This document shows positions 45,737 to 54,694 of a DNA stretch of 64,000 nt, in pieces. The notes under the pieces were generated by a model. The model was not told where the DNA came from, did no database searches, and worked only from the letters and a program-made list of their open reading frames with translations. How positions within the stretch are numbered: the first letter of the stretch is position 1; the number at the start of each line of letters is the position of its first letter. Source of the stretch: Neotamlana sargassicola (GTDB taxonomy: Bacteria > Bacteroidota > Bacteroidia > Flavobacteriales > Flavobacteriaceae); contig NZ_JAJAPX010000005.1 of assembly GCF_020523965.1 (NCBI RefSeq), positions 1 to 64,000 on the forward strand, in the 5' to 3' direction. A program made the translations under genes and the position numbers.

Positions 45737-46567
45737 ATGGAATTAGGAAAAATAAATACACTAGAAATACTTCGCGAAACAGATCATGGCATTTATTTAA
45801 TTGATGCGAATGATGAAGAAGTATTATTGCCAAACAGGTATGTACCAGCAGAATTTAAAATTTGGGACAAGATTGATGTTTTTGTGTATTTAGATAACGA
45901 GGAGCGTCCGGTTGCAACAACCGATAAACCTTACGTTACCCGTGATAATTTTGCCTTATTACGTTGTAGCCAAGTTACAGAATATGGTGCCTTTTTAGAT
46001 TGGGGCTTAGTGAAAGAATTATTTTGCCCGTTTAAAGAGCAGGCCTTTAAAATGAAACCAGGAGGTTGGTATTTAATACATTGCTATTTAGATGAAAGGA
46101 CTAATAGGTTGGTTGCATCTAGTAAAACAAATAGATTTTTAGATAATAAACATTTAACCGTTAAAGAATTTGATGAAGTCGATTTGATTGTGTCGCACCC
46201 ATCAGAAATAGGGATGAATGTTATAGTAAACAATAAACACCACGGATTAATTTTTAAAGATACTATTTTTAAAGATATAAGCGTAGGAGATAAGTTAAAA
46301 GGAGTTGTTAAAAAAATACGCCCTGGAAATAAATTAGATATTGTTTTGGGCCAAATAGGTTATAGAAATATAGAGCCAAACGCAGATCGAATTTTGCAGG
46401 AACTTCAAGATAATAATGGATATTTAAATTTAAACGATAAGTCTAGTCCAGAAGATATTAAAGAGCAACTTCAAATGAGTAAAAAAAGCTTTAAAAAAGC
46501 CTTAGGAACACTTTACAAACAAAGGCAAATAGAAATAAAGCCAAACGGAATTTATTTAGTTAAATAG
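45737..46567 (+). CDS. CvfB-like S1 RNA-binding protein
   Basis: A 276-residue protein of the CvfB/YitL type: tandem S1-like OB domains (residues about 1-215; for example LRCSQVTEYGAFLDWGL and VGDKLKGVVKKIRPGNKLDIVLG) and a C-terminal winged helix (MSKKSFKKALGTLYKQRQIEIKPNGIYLV). CvfB binds RNA and affects virulence-gene expression in Staphylococcus; the role here is unknown. Its end overlaps the convergent gene by 8 nt. Confidence 0.87.
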   Translation: MELGKINTLEILRETDHGIYLIDANDEEVLLPNRYVPAEFKIWDKIDVFVYLDNEERPVATTDKPYVTRDNFALLRCSQVTEYGAFLDWGLVKELFCPFKEQAFKMKPGGWYLIHCYLDERTNRLVASSKTNRFLDNKHLTVKEFDEVDLIVSHPSEIGMNVIVNNKHHGLIFKDTIFKDISVGDKLKGVVKKIRPGNKLDIVLGQIGYRNIEPNADRILQELQDNNGYLNLNDKSSPEDIKEQLQMSKKSFKKALGTLYKQRQIEIKPNGIYLVK

Positions 46568-46982
46568 CCAAATTAAGATTTTTCACTTTGCTATTAACGT
46601 TAAAAATAGCTTCGTAAATATTGTCGTAACCAATATCATTCGAAAGGCAAAAGTTACTTTCAATAGCAGCATTCATTATTCCTGCGGGGTCATGACCAAC
46701 TACGGCATAAGCTTTTAAGTTAGTAACTTGTTCCCTTAAAGCAGGAATATCTAATAGTTTAACCGAATAGGAATTTACTCGGTTTGCTATAACACCAAAA
46801 GGTTCTTTTGTACCAAAATAAGATTTAAGTTCGTTGAATATAGATTTGGTATTGTTTAGCTCAACATGGACCCCTTCATTAAATTCTATTATGGCAATAT
46901 GATTTATAAAATGCATATAGCCCAATTCATTTTTAATCGATTTTAAAATGTGTTTTCTTAAATCTGAATCTGTAATTCTCAT
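46560..46982 (-). CDS. Hypothetical cytoplasmic protein, possibly STAS-like
   Basis: A 140-residue soluble protein. The segment HFINHIAIIEFNEGVHVELNN followed by alternating helices and strands (PFGVIANRVNSYSVKLLD, LKAYAVVGHD) recalls the SpoIIAA/STAS-like fold of flavobacterial hypothetical proteins, but no motif proves it. The 3' end overlaps the CvfB-like gene by 8 nt. The 149 nt before it and mnmE hold only promoter sequence. Confidence 0.6.
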   Translation of the reverse strand: MRITDSDLRKHILKSIKNELGYMHFINHIAIIEFNEGVHVELNNTKSIFNELKSYFGTKEPFGVIANRVNSYSVKLLDIPALREQVTNLKAYAVVGHDPAGIMNAAIESNFCLSNDIGYDNIYEAIFNVNSKVKNLNLAI

Positions 46983-47119
46983 TACTACTAAAAATTGAGG
47001 TTATTAATGGTATTAATTAATTTGTCATTTTATGACACATTATTTTTAAATAGGTCACAATGAGTTTGTTAGTGATTTTAATTTTTTTTCAATTGAAATT
47101 TTGAAAGGCTTATTTTTTC

Positions 47120-47127
47120 TATTTTTG
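47120..47127 (+). promoter_or_regulatory. Putative -7 promoter element of mnmE
   Basis: TATTTTTG matches TAnnTTTG; it ends 4 nt before the ATG, so the mRNA would be leaderless. TTTG lies 16 nt upstream of the box, slightly short of the usual 19. Confidence 0.4.
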
Positions 47128-47131
47128 CCAA

Positions 47132-48547
47132 ATGATTTATAATGATACCATAGTAGCATTAGCAACGGCTTCAGGTGCTGGTGCAGTGGCCATAATACGT
47201 TTGTCTGGAAAGGATGCTATCGCTTTAGCATCGGCCAATTTTAAGTCGGTTACTAATAATAAAAAATTAGTTAATCAAAAAACGCATACAATTCACTTAG
47301 GGCATATTGTAGAAGGAACTCGAGTTATCGACCAAGTTTTAGTGTCCATTTTTAAAAATCCGAATTCTTATACGGGTGAAGATGTGGTTGAGGTGTCTTG
47401 TCATGGTTCGGTGTACATTCAGCAGGAAATTATTCAATTATTTTTACGCAAAGGTTGCCGTATGGCAAACCCGGGAGAATTTACGCTGCGCGCTTTTTTA
47501 AATGGTAAATTAGATTTAAGTCAAGCTGAAGCAGTTGCCGATTTAATAGCCAGTGATAACGAAGCATCGCACCAAATTGCCATGCAACAAATGCGCGGTG
47601 GATTTTCTAGCGAAATAGCAAAACTACGCGAAGAATTACTCAATTTTGCTTCGTTAATAGAACTCGAACTCGATTTTGCAGAAGAAGATGTAGAATTTGC
47701 CGATAGAACCCAATTTAAAGATTTAGTAGAGCGAATTTCGTTTGTTTTAAAACGATTAATAGACAGTTTTGCAGTAGGAAACGTGATTAAAAACGGAATA
47801 CCGGTAGCCATTGTAGGCGAGCCAAACGTTGGTAAATCAACACTGTTAAACGCACTTTTAAACGAAGAACGCGCCATAGTTAGCGATATTGCTGGAACCA
47901 CACGTGACACGATTGAGGATGAATTGGTGATAAACGGCATTGGTTTTCGATTTATAGATACGGCAGGTATTCGCGATACCAAAGATGTGGTGGAAAGTAT
48001 TGGAATTAAAAAAACCTTCGAGAAGATAGAACAGGCACAAGTTGTTGTTTATTTATTCGATGCTGATGTTATTTCAAGCGATGATAAGAAATCTGAAAAC
48101 ATTGTAGTTGAAATTGAAAAAATCAAAAATAAATATCCGTTAAAACCACTACTAATTATCGCCAACAAAATTGATAAATTAACTGAAGATAAAAAACAAA
48201 GTTTAAATAGTATTTTGAGCAAAGTTGAAGGTTCGCAATATTTATCGATATCTGCAAAAAGTGGCGAAGGTGTAGAAAATTTAAAAACCCAACTATTAAA
48301 TTTTGTTAATACGGGAGCATTAAAAAACAACGAAACTATTGTTACCAACACTAGGCATTACGATTCGCTTTTAAAGGCTTTTGAAGAAATTCAAAAAGTA
48401 AAATATGGTTTAGAAACAGGGTTGTCGGGCGATTTAATGGCTATTGATATTCGTCAGGCATTATATCACTTTGGTGAAATTACTGGAGAGATAACTAGTG
48501 ATGATTTACTTGGTAATATTTTTGCTAATTTTTGTATTGGGAAGTAA
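47132..48547 (+). CDS. mnmE: tRNA modification GTPase MnmE
   Basis: A 471-residue protein of normal length. N-terminal TrmE domain (ALATASGAGAVAIIRLSG, GEFTLRAFLNGKLDLSQAEAV), then a GTPase with G1 GEPNVGKS at residues 229-236, G3 DTAG and G4 NKID, and the invariant C-terminus FCIGK, whose cysteine is catalytic. With MnmG it installs the 5-carboxymethylaminomethyl group at tRNA wobble U34. The gene is intact although a mobile element begins right at its end. Confidence 0.98.
   Translation: MIYNDTIVALATASGAGAVAIIRLSGKDAIALASANFKSVTNNKKLVNQKTHTIHLGHIVEGTRVIDQVLVSIFKNPNSYTGEDVVEVSCHGSVYIQQEIIQLFLRKGCRMANPGEFTLRAFLNGKLDLSQAEAVADLIASDNEASHQIAMQQMRGGFSSEIAKLREELLNFASLIELELDFAEEDVEFADRTQFKDLVERISFVLKRLIDSFAVGNVIKNGIPVAIVGEPNVGKSTLLNALLNEERAIVSDIAGTTRDTIEDELVINGIGFRFIDTAGIRDTKDVVESIGIKKTFEKIEQAQVVVYLFDADVISSDDKKSENIVVEIEKIKNKYPLKPLLIIANKIDKLTEDKKQSLNSILSKVEGSQYLSISAKSGEGVENLKTQLLNFVNTGALKNNETIVTNTRHYDSLLKAFEEIQKVKYGLETGLSGDLMAIDIRQALYHFGEITGEITSDDLLGNIFANFCIGK
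48530..48547 (+). other. Candidate attachment core (attL) at the mnmE 3' end
   Basis: The last 18 nt of mnmE, TTTTGTATTGGGAAGTAA, code for FCIGK-stop. The same 3' end of mnmE/trmE is the attachment site of Salmonella genomic island 1. A mobile-element recombinase gene lies about 590 nt away. The other copy (attR) is not in the window, so the exact core is inferred. Confidence 0.55.
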
Positions 48548-48690
48548 CTTACTTTCTTTTATTTGTTAATCCTTTATTATTGTTGACTTTATAGTGTTTT
48601 ATCTTCTTTTATTTGTTGTTTATTTGCTCTTTTTTGATTAAATTTGTTGTATATCTGTTGCCTGAAATATAGAATTGTTGCCCATTTCTG

Positions 48691-48761
48691 TTGGCGAAGA
48701 TATTGGCGAAATGATGCACCATAACGCACCACGTTGCACCATTACGCTACATAAAGCACCA
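48691..48761 (+). repeat. Phased iterons before the first gene of the element
   Basis: Two TTGGCGAA copies 12 nt apart (48691, 48703), then five 10-nt-spaced copies of GCACCA: 48716, 48726, 48736, 48746 (as GCTACA) and 48756. The last ends 3 nt before the ATG at 48765. Three TGTTGSC strings lie upstream (48656, 48676, 48689). The 10-nt phase puts the copies on one face of the DNA, as for arm-type recombinase/excisionase sites or replication iterons. Confidence 0.65.
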
Positions 48762-48764
48762 TTT

Positions 48765-49130
48765 ATGAGCAGTAATTTATTCATTCCTAAAACTTGTAAG
48801 CATTGCGGTAATGCATTTACAGCACGTACAACAGTTACTAAATACTGTGGCGATACTTGTGCAAAAAGAGCTTATAAGGCACGCAAACGTCAAGAAAAAA
48901 TTCAAGCTACTCTTACTGAAGATATGCAACAGCAAAAACAAGTTGTTGAAGTTCGCAATCCTAATGCTGTAAATAACAAAGATTTTTTAAGCGTAACAGA
49001 AGCCTCACAACTGATTGGCGTGAGTAGATGGACCATTCAAAGAATGATTCAACAAGGACGTTTAAAAGCAGTTCCTTTTGGTAGAAAGCGTATTGTGGCC
49101 AGATGGCAAATAGAAAACCTTTTTAATTAA
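48765..49130 (+). CDS. Zinc-ribbon and HTH (excisionase-type) protein of the element
   Basis: About 121 residues from the ATG at 48765; the open frame extends to 48675 through the iteron region, which is not expected to be coding. N-terminal CKHCGNAF and YCGDTC form a four-cysteine zinc ribbon; the C-terminal half is a MerR/Xis-type HTH (DFLSVTEASQLIGVSRWTIQRMIQQGRLKAVPFGRKR). It ends 7 nt before the integrase gene, as in many flavobacterial elements, so it probably helps direct excision or integration. Confidence 0.8.
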   Translation: MSSNLFIPKTCKHCGNAFTARTTVTKYCGDTCAKRAYKARKRQEKIQATLTEDMQQQKQVVEVRNPNAVNNKDFLSVTEASQLIGVSRWTIQRMIQQGRLKAVPFGRKRIVARWQIENLFN

Positions 49131-49137
49131 TTCCATT

Positions 49138-50232
49138 ATGAAAGTAACATTAAGACAACGCAAGAAGAACGACAAAATAAGTCTGTATTTAGATTACTAT
49201 CATAAAGGCAAACGTAAAACAGAATACTTACGCTTATACCTTACACCTAATCCTAAAACCAAAACTGAAAGAGAGGTTAATAAGAAAACCAAACAATTGG
49301 CTGAAACTATATGTGCACAGCGACAAATAGAAATTCAAAATGGTATTTATGGCTTTCAAGATATTGAAAAGCTAAAAGGTAGTTTTATTACTTATATCAC
49401 AGCTTTAGCAGAAAAGAAAAATACAAGCTCTGGCAATTATGGTAATTGGAATAGTATGCTAAAACATTTAAAAAAGTTTTGTCCAACAGATGTTAGTTTT
49501 CAAGATATAGACAAATCGTTTGTTGAGCGTTTCAAAGAGTATTTAGATAAAGAAGCAATAGGTAGAGCAGGTAAGCAATTGTCTCAAAATTCAAAATATT
49601 CGTATTATGGTAAATTTTCAGCGGCATTAAAACAGGCTGTCAAGGATGGAATTTTAAAAGTAAATCCTGCAAATGGTGTAGAGTATTTTAAACAAGGAGA
49701 ACCTCAACGAGAATTTTTAACGCTTGATGAATTACAAAAAGCAGTTAATACAGAATGTGAACTGCCTATCTTAAAGAATGCTTTTATTTTTTCAGCTTTA
49801 ACCGGATTACGTTGGTCAGATATTGAAAAACTGATATGGTCAGAAATCCAGCACTCAAAAGAAATGGGATATTATATCCGATTTAGACAAAAGAAAACTA
49901 AAGGTGTCGAAACCTTACCAATATCAGACCAAGCAAGAAATCTATTAGGAGAAAAAGGTAATCCAGACGATAAAGTATTTGATGGCTTACATTATAGTGC
50001 CTGGTCTAATTTAAAATTACAACAATGGATGATGAAGGCAGGTATTACTAAAACTATTACGTTTCATTGTGCGCGTCATACCTACGCTACCTTACAATTA
50101 ACTTTGGGTACAGACATATATACTGTATCAAAATTATTAGGTCATAAAGAGTTACGAACTACACAGATATATGCCAAAGTAATTGACGATAAAAAGAAAG
50201 AAGCTGCTAACCGTATTCAACTGGATTTATAA
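49138..50232 (+). CDS. Site-specific tyrosine recombinase (integrase)
   Basis: A 364-residue phage-type integrase. N-terminal arm-binding and SAM-like core-binding regions are present; the catalytic domain has R225 in ALTGLRWSDIEKL, a Lys candidate near K252, H310-x-x-R313 in FHCARHTYATL, H336 in LLGHKELRTTQIYAK and nucleophile Y345. It should integrate the element into the mnmE 3' end. It overlaps the next start (TAATG). Confidence 0.95.
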   Translation: MKVTLRQRKKNDKISLYLDYYHKGKRKTEYLRLYLTPNPKTKTEREVNKKTKQLAETICAQRQIEIQNGIYGFQDIEKLKGSFITYITALAEKKNTSSGNYGNWNSMLKHLKKFCPTDVSFQDIDKSFVERFKEYLDKEAIGRAGKQLSQNSKYSYYGKFSAALKQAVKDGILKVNPANGVEYFKQGEPQREFLTLDELQKAVNTECELPILKNAFIFSALTGLRWSDIEKLIWSEIQHSKEMGYYIRFRQKKTKGVETLPISDQARNLLGEKGNPDDKVFDGLHYSAWSNLKLQQWMMKAGITKTITFHCARHTYATLQLTLGTDIYTVSKLLGHKELRTTQIYAKVIDDKKKEAANRIQLDL

Positions 50233-51179
50233 TGAAAGGAAGTATATTTTCAAGTTTGGTTTCTATAACCAATGGCTTACATAGAGATAATAGACAGGAA
50301 AAGGATTTTAAATACTTATTGTCTGATTTTAAATTGAACCAAAAAGCTAATAACGCAGTTTTTAAAGTAAACTTTAAAAAGCCTTTAAATGCGAAAAAAG
50401 AATGCTATCAAAAGCTAATAATTAATGAAACAGAAAATACAGTAGCATCATTTGTAAAGGAATTTCCGAAAAATGCAACTACACCAGAAAATAAATACAG
50501 CTATACCATTCTACTTAATAAATTTGATAAGTACTTAAATGACATTGCAACTTATATCAATAAAAGAGGTATAACAACAGATTTAAATAATGATGACAAT
50601 TATATCATAAACTACTTAAAAGTATCTGTAATAAGGTTGTATGCTGAACTACAAGAGCAATACGGACAATTTTCGGAAAATACAAAATTCTCAATTTCTG
50701 AAATTGCAGAAAAATACTTTAATGATGAAACTTTTGATGTTAGCTTAATAGAAAAGAACACCACTAAAAAAGTTGCTACCAAAAAAACATCAAAAACGAA
50801 AGCAACACCCAAGACTTCTTTTGGATATAAAAGTAATGACACTTCAACTTTGCTAACTGTACTTAAACAAGTAAATCTAAAAATCGATTTGTTAGATAAC
50901 CGCACAACTGTTGAACATTTGCACCAATTGTTATTAGCAAAAGATTTTGCAAATACAGAATCGCAAATTTATCTTCAATGCGAAACTACACAGTTTAGTT
51001 ACCTTGTAACAAAACTTAAACCATTTTTTAATGGTTTCAATCCTACCTCAATAGAACGTTCTGGAAAATTTATTACTAAAACAGGTACGCTATTAAAGGC
51101 GAATAATCTTCACAAAAACAAAATTCACAACCCAAAAGAAAAGGAAGAAATAGATAAAATCATCCAACAACTGCAATAA
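50232..51179 (+). CDS. Element protein of unknown function, coupled to integrase
   Basis: A 315-residue soluble, Lys/Asn-rich protein whose ATG overlaps the integrase stop by one base, so translation is coupled. The middle has a low-complexity basic stretch (KKVATKKTSKTKATPK, about residues 177-195); the C-terminal part (CETTQFSYLVTKLKPFFNGFNPTSIERSGKF) looks like a conserved domain found after integrases in flavobacterial elements. The position resembles RteC-type genes, but I cannot show homology. Confidence 0.6.
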   Translation: MKGSIFSSLVSITNGLHRDNRQEKDFKYLLSDFKLNQKANNAVFKVNFKKPLNAKKECYQKLIINETENTVASFVKEFPKNATTPENKYSYTILLNKFDKYLNDIATYINKRGITTDLNNDDNYIINYLKVSVIRLYAELQEQYGQFSENTKFSISEIAEKYFNDETFDVSLIEKNTTKKVATKKTSKTKATPKTSFGYKSNDTSTLLTVLKQVNLKIDLLDNRTTVEHLHQLLLAKDFANTESQIYLQCETTQFSYLVTKLKPFFNGFNPTSIERSGKFITKTGTLLKANNLHKNKIHNPKEKEEIDKIIQQLQ

Positions 51180-51182
51180 AAA

Positions 51183-51309
51183 ACAGTAAGAATAGTAAGA
51201 AACCTTACTGTTGTCTTACCCTTGTTTTACACTCTTACTAAAATCGGGAAGCCAATTTTCAACCTTTGTCCTGTTCTTGAAAACCAAGAATGACATTTGG
51301 CCAGATGTC
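51183..51309. repeat. Cluster of inverted and direct repeats (candidate origin or control region)
   Basis: Within 156 nt without genes: AGTAAG copies at 51185 and 51194, opposite CTTAC(T) copies at 51204, 51215 and 51234, of which ACAGTAAG (51183) and CTTACTGT (51204) are perfect inverted arms; TTCTTG-AAAAC-CAAGAA (51274-51290); and an 18-bp near-palindrome GACATTTGGCCAGATGTC (51292-51309). It lies upstream of the HTH-primase genes, a place where replication origins of such elements are expected. Confidence 0.5.
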
Positions 51310-51335
51310 CTCATTTATTTAAAACAAAATAAACG

Positions 51336-51638
51336 ATGGACACAAATATCATCGAAAAGTTAGACCGCATTGAAAAACTCTTATTAGAGCAACAAACAAT
51401 GCAAAAGCAAGTATTAAACTTTAATGAAACTTGCAAGTATTTAGAATTATCCCAATCGCACTTGTATAAACTCACAAGTACGGGAACCATTCCACATTAT
51501 AAACCGAATGGTAAAAAGATTTATTTCCAAAGAGAAGAGTTAGACCATTGGTTACTGCGTAACCGTATGAACTCAAGAGACGAAATCGAACAGCAAGCTG
51601 CCGATTACCTTATTAAGAAAGGAGCGGTGAAGTTATGA
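51336..51638 (+). CDS. Excisionase-type HTH protein
   Basis: A 100-residue protein: N-terminal coiled segment (IIEKLDRIEKLLLEQQTMQ), then a MerR/Xis-type HTH (LNFNETCKYLELSQSHLYKLTSTGTIPHYKPNGKKIYFQREELDHWL; helix-turn-helix plus wing). In CTnDOT-like elements such small proteins control excision. It overlaps the next HTH gene by 4 nt. Confidence 0.78.
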   Translation: MDTNIIEKLDRIEKLLLEQQTMQKQVLNFNETCKYLELSQSHLYKLTSTGTIPHYKPNGKKIYFQREELDHWLLRNRMNSRDEIEQQAADYLIKKGAVKL

Positions 51639-51931
51639 CTGAAATAATCGATTTACTCTTAACGCTCTCTCAAGAAATAAAGGACATTAAAGCACGTATC
51701 GAATTGTTACGACAATCGAGAGCAGAAGTATTAAAAGATACGTGGATAGACAATCAAGATGTATTGCAGACCTTACATATAAGTAAGCGAACGCTACAAA
51801 CTTTAAGAACCAATGGCACTTTGCCTTACAGCAAAGTAAAAGGTAAATTTTACTATAAAGTTGCTGACATAGAGCAATTGCTTCAAGACAACTACTACAA
51901 CCATAATTTCAAGCAAGATGGAAATAAGTAG
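51635..51931 (+). CDS. Second excisionase-type HTH protein
   Basis: A 98-residue paralogue-like protein with the same layout: helical N-terminus, then DTWIDNQDVLQTLHISKRTLQTLRTNGTLPYSKVKGKFYYKVADIEQLL. It starts with ATGA overlap to the gene before it and overlaps the primase gene by 14 nt, so the four genes 51336-54574 are one operon. Confidence 0.78.
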   Translation: MTEIIDLLLTLSQEIKDIKARIELLRQSRAEVLKDTWIDNQDVLQTLHISKRTLQTLRTNGTLPYSKVKGKFYYKVADIEQLLQDNYYNHNFKQDGNK

Positions 51932-52826
51932 AGAAGCAATTTTAGACAAAACACATTATGGTTTAAAAATCTATGCCTATGTGTTGAGACAGTATTATCC
52001 TAATCAAACAGTCCTTTCTGTAAAAGGAAGGGACTGTGGGATAACTCGAAACCCTTTTAATGGTGGTAAAGAAACCTTACGGATTCATATTGATGGTATT
52101 ATAGCAACACATCGAGATACAGAATTAGAAGCCTTTAAAGGTGATGTATTCGATTTTGCACAATATCATTTTAGAATAACCGATGAAGAAGATTTGTACC
52201 AGAAGATAAATCAAGAGTTACATCTTAATTTAGATGTCAAGGAAAAAGACAAATTGGAATGGTTGAATGAACCAGACGACACCTGGTATGCCAACTGTAG
52301 CTTTTTTAAAGCACCTGTTCGCAATGTGTTTCCTTCGGAAACCTTGCGATTGCATCAAGTATTTGCATTAATCACAAGTAATAAATACAAAAAAATTACT
52401 GAAGAATTAAGAGCAATTACCAATGTAAAAGAAGCACGTAAATTTAAAGCGAATCGATTTGATTACGTAACACTTTCAGGAACATTTGAAAAACGAAGCG
52501 ATAATAATTTGCTAAAGCATTCTAATTTATTAACCATTGATTTTGACCATTTAGAGAATCTACAAGAGTTAAGAACGCAACTCTTAAATGATGAATATTT
52601 TGAAACCGAAATGCTATTCATATCACCATCTGGCGATGGTTTAAAATGGATTATTAGAATAGATGTTTCAGAAGTAACACATTCAGAATATTTCACAGCA
52701 GTTGCAAATTATATTAAACACAATTATAACATTGAGGTTGACCAGTCAGGTAAAGACGTTTCCAGAGCGTGTTTTTTACCATACGACCCAACAGTCTTTC
52801 TACATAAAAGACATCAAGCATTATGA
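51918..52826 (+). CDS. BT4734/VirE-N-like primase-related protein
   Basis: A 302-residue protein. Residues 1-110 have a CHC2-like opening (LSVKGRDCGITRNPFNGGKETLRIH); residues about 135-300 match the BT4734-like/VirE N-terminal domain, related to archaeo-eukaryotic primases: NLLTIDFDHLENL (metal-binding D-x-D), ISPSGDGLKWIIRI and QSGKDVSRACFLPYDP. It probably acts in replication of the excised element together with the next gene, which it overlaps by 4 nt. Confidence 0.75.
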   Translation: MEISREAILDKTHYGLKIYAYVLRQYYPNQTVLSVKGRDCGITRNPFNGGKETLRIHIDGIIATHRDTELEAFKGDVFDFAQYHFRITDEEDLYQKINQELHLNLDVKEKDKLEWLNEPDDTWYANCSFFKAPVRNVFPSETLRLHQVFALITSNKYKKITEELRAITNVKEARKFKANRFDYVTLSGTFEKRSDNNLLKHSNLLTIDFDHLENLQELRTQLLNDEYFETEMLFISPSGDGLKWIIRIDVSEVTHSEYFTAVANYIKHNYNIEVDQSGKDVSRACFLPYDPTVFLHKRHQAL

Positions 52827-54574
52827 CTAAAATATTTAACCCAAAAGATTGGTTAGAAGTTCCTAAAGAGCCAACAAAACCAAAAAGCAACACCGCAACA
52901 ACTAATGTTGTTGCAGTTGCTGATAACGACATTGAATCCTACATTTCAGCAATCGAGCAATCAGGTACAGACATAACAGGAAGTTATGCCACTTGGCGAG
53001 ATTTAGGCTTTGCTTTAGCCGAAGAATATGGAGAAATAGGTAGAGATTATTTCCACCGAATAAGTAAAAATTATCCAGGTTACGATGCTAAAGAGTGTGA
53101 TGCACAATTCGATAAATGCTCAAACGCAAAAGGACACGGAATTACAATTGCTACCTTTTATCACTATGCACATCAGTCAGGTATCAAACCGACTAAACAA
53201 CAGTATAACAACGAAGTTGCAACAAACGTTGCAACTGTTGTCGATACAGCCAACCAATCAATGCCTACAATACCAGAAACGGTATATGAGAATTTGCCAC
53301 AGTTTTTACAACAAGTTGTAAATCCTGCTAATGGACAAGAAGAAAAGGACATTTTATTGTTAGGTGCATTAACAGCATTTAGTGCGTGTTTTCCTAAACT
53401 CTTTGGTATCTATGACCAACGTAGAGTATTCAGCAACTTATATTTATTTGTAACCGCACCTGCATCTGCAGGTAAAGGAAGACTTAACCAAATTAAAAAT
53501 TTGGTAGAGCCTGTTCATAAATTAAAACGAGAACAAGCCAAAGTATTAAAGCAGCAATTTCAAGCAGAAACTGCTACTTATAATATGAATAAAGGCAAAG
53601 ATGAAAACTTGGAAAAACCGAGTAAACCGCCAGAGCGAATGCTGTTCATTCCTGCTAACAATAGTGTAACAGGCGTATATCAATTAATTTCTGATAATAA
53701 AGGCAGAGGTTTAATTTTTGAAACCGAAGGCGATACATTAGCACAAGCCTTTAAAAGTGATTATGGCAATTATTCCGATGGATTTCGTAAAGCATTTCAT
53801 CACGAAACCATAAGCTATTATCGTAGAACAGATAGAGAATATGTAGATATTGAGAAACCGTGCTTGTCAACAGTATTATCAGGCACACCTAAACAAGTGG
53901 CAACCTTAATACCCAATGCAGAAAATGGGCTATTTAGTCGCTTTATGTTTTACTATATGAATATAAAACCAACTTGGAAAAATGTATTTCAAAATAGTAA
54001 TAAGTTAGGTTTAGATGATTACTATAACCAATTAGGTAGTGAGTTTTTAGAATTGTACAAAACGCTAAAAAACAACCCAGAGATTGAAATACGATTAACC
54101 ACAACCCAACAACAGCAATTCAATACGTTCTTTGAATCCTTACAGACCAAATACATCAACCTACAACCCGAAGAGTACATCGCAACAATAAGGCGATTAG
54201 GCTTAATTGCGTTTAGGATAATGATGCTATTCACAGCATTCCGAATTATGGAGGATGGTGATGTAAACGCAACTAAAGAATGTGAGGATATAGATTTTGA
54301 AAATGCACTAACCATAATTTCAATTTTAGTAAAACACAGTAGTAAAGTATTTAATGATTTACCAATAGAGCAAAAAGCAACAAAACGCTTAAATAGAAAA
54401 GAACGCTTTTTAGAAAGTTTGCCAAAGCAATTTAGCAGACAAGAGTATTTAGATTTAGCCACAAAACAAAGCATCCCACACAAAACCGCAGAAGGCTATA
54501 TTACCAAATTTGTTGATGCAGGTTTAATATACAGAGAAGCACACAACAACTATTCAAATCCTGCAAAGACATAG
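52823..54574 (+). CDS. PriCT-2 and DUF3987 replication protein
   Basis: A 583-residue protein. N-terminal part (about residues 35-115) is a primase C-terminal-2 domain (GSYATWRDLGFALAEEYGEIG, CSNAKGHGITIATFYHYA); residues about 160-560 are DUF3987, a helicase-like domain with TAPASAGKGRLNQI as the P-loop-like segment, LIFETEGDTLAQAF and SGTPKQVATLI, and a C-terminal winged helix. With the previous gene it likely forms a primase-helicase. Confidence 0.82.
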   Translation: MTKIFNPKDWLEVPKEPTKPKSNTATTNVVAVADNDIESYISAIEQSGTDITGSYATWRDLGFALAEEYGEIGRDYFHRISKNYPGYDAKECDAQFDKCSNAKGHGITIATFYHYAHQSGIKPTKQQYNNEVATNVATVVDTANQSMPTIPETVYENLPQFLQQVVNPANGQEEKDILLLGALTAFSACFPKLFGIYDQRRVFSNLYLFVTAPASAGKGRLNQIKNLVEPVHKLKREQAKVLKQQFQAETATYNMNKGKDENLEKPSKPPERMLFIPANNSVTGVYQLISDNKGRGLIFETEGDTLAQAFKSDYGNYSDGFRKAFHHETISYYRRTDREYVDIEKPCLSTVLSGTPKQVATLIPNAENGLFSRFMFYYMNIKPTWKNVFQNSNKLGLDDYYNQLGSEFLELYKTLKNNPEIEIRLTTTQQQQFNTFFESLQTKYINLQPEEYIATIRRLGLIAFRIMMLFTAFRIMEDGDVNATKECEDIDFENALTIISILVKHSSKVFNDLPIEQKATKRLNRKERFLESLPKQFSRQEYLDLATKQSIPHKTAEGYITKFVDAGLIYREAHNNYSNPAKT

Positions 54575-54576
54575 TT

Positions 54577-54636
54577 AAGGATTTTAAGGATTTAAGGATA
54601 TGATTAAATTGACTTCCTCAAATCCTTAATATCCTC
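54577..54636. repeat. Long imperfect inverted repeat after the replication operon
   Basis: Left arm AAGGATTTTAAGGATTT (54577-54593) pairs with AAATCCTTAATATCCTC (54620-54636) in 15 of 17 positions around a 26-nt loop. It begins 3 nt after the DUF3987 stop. It may end the replication operon transcript or bind a replication protein. Confidence 0.5.
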
Positions 54637-54694
54637 ATTACCTGTTAATAACTGTTTATATCTTTTTACTTTCCTTTGGTTTCCTTTTGTTAAA

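Noticed and set aside
50232-51179. RteC-family regulator
   Set aside because: Position after the integrase would fit, but no RteC motif can be recognised; left as unknown.
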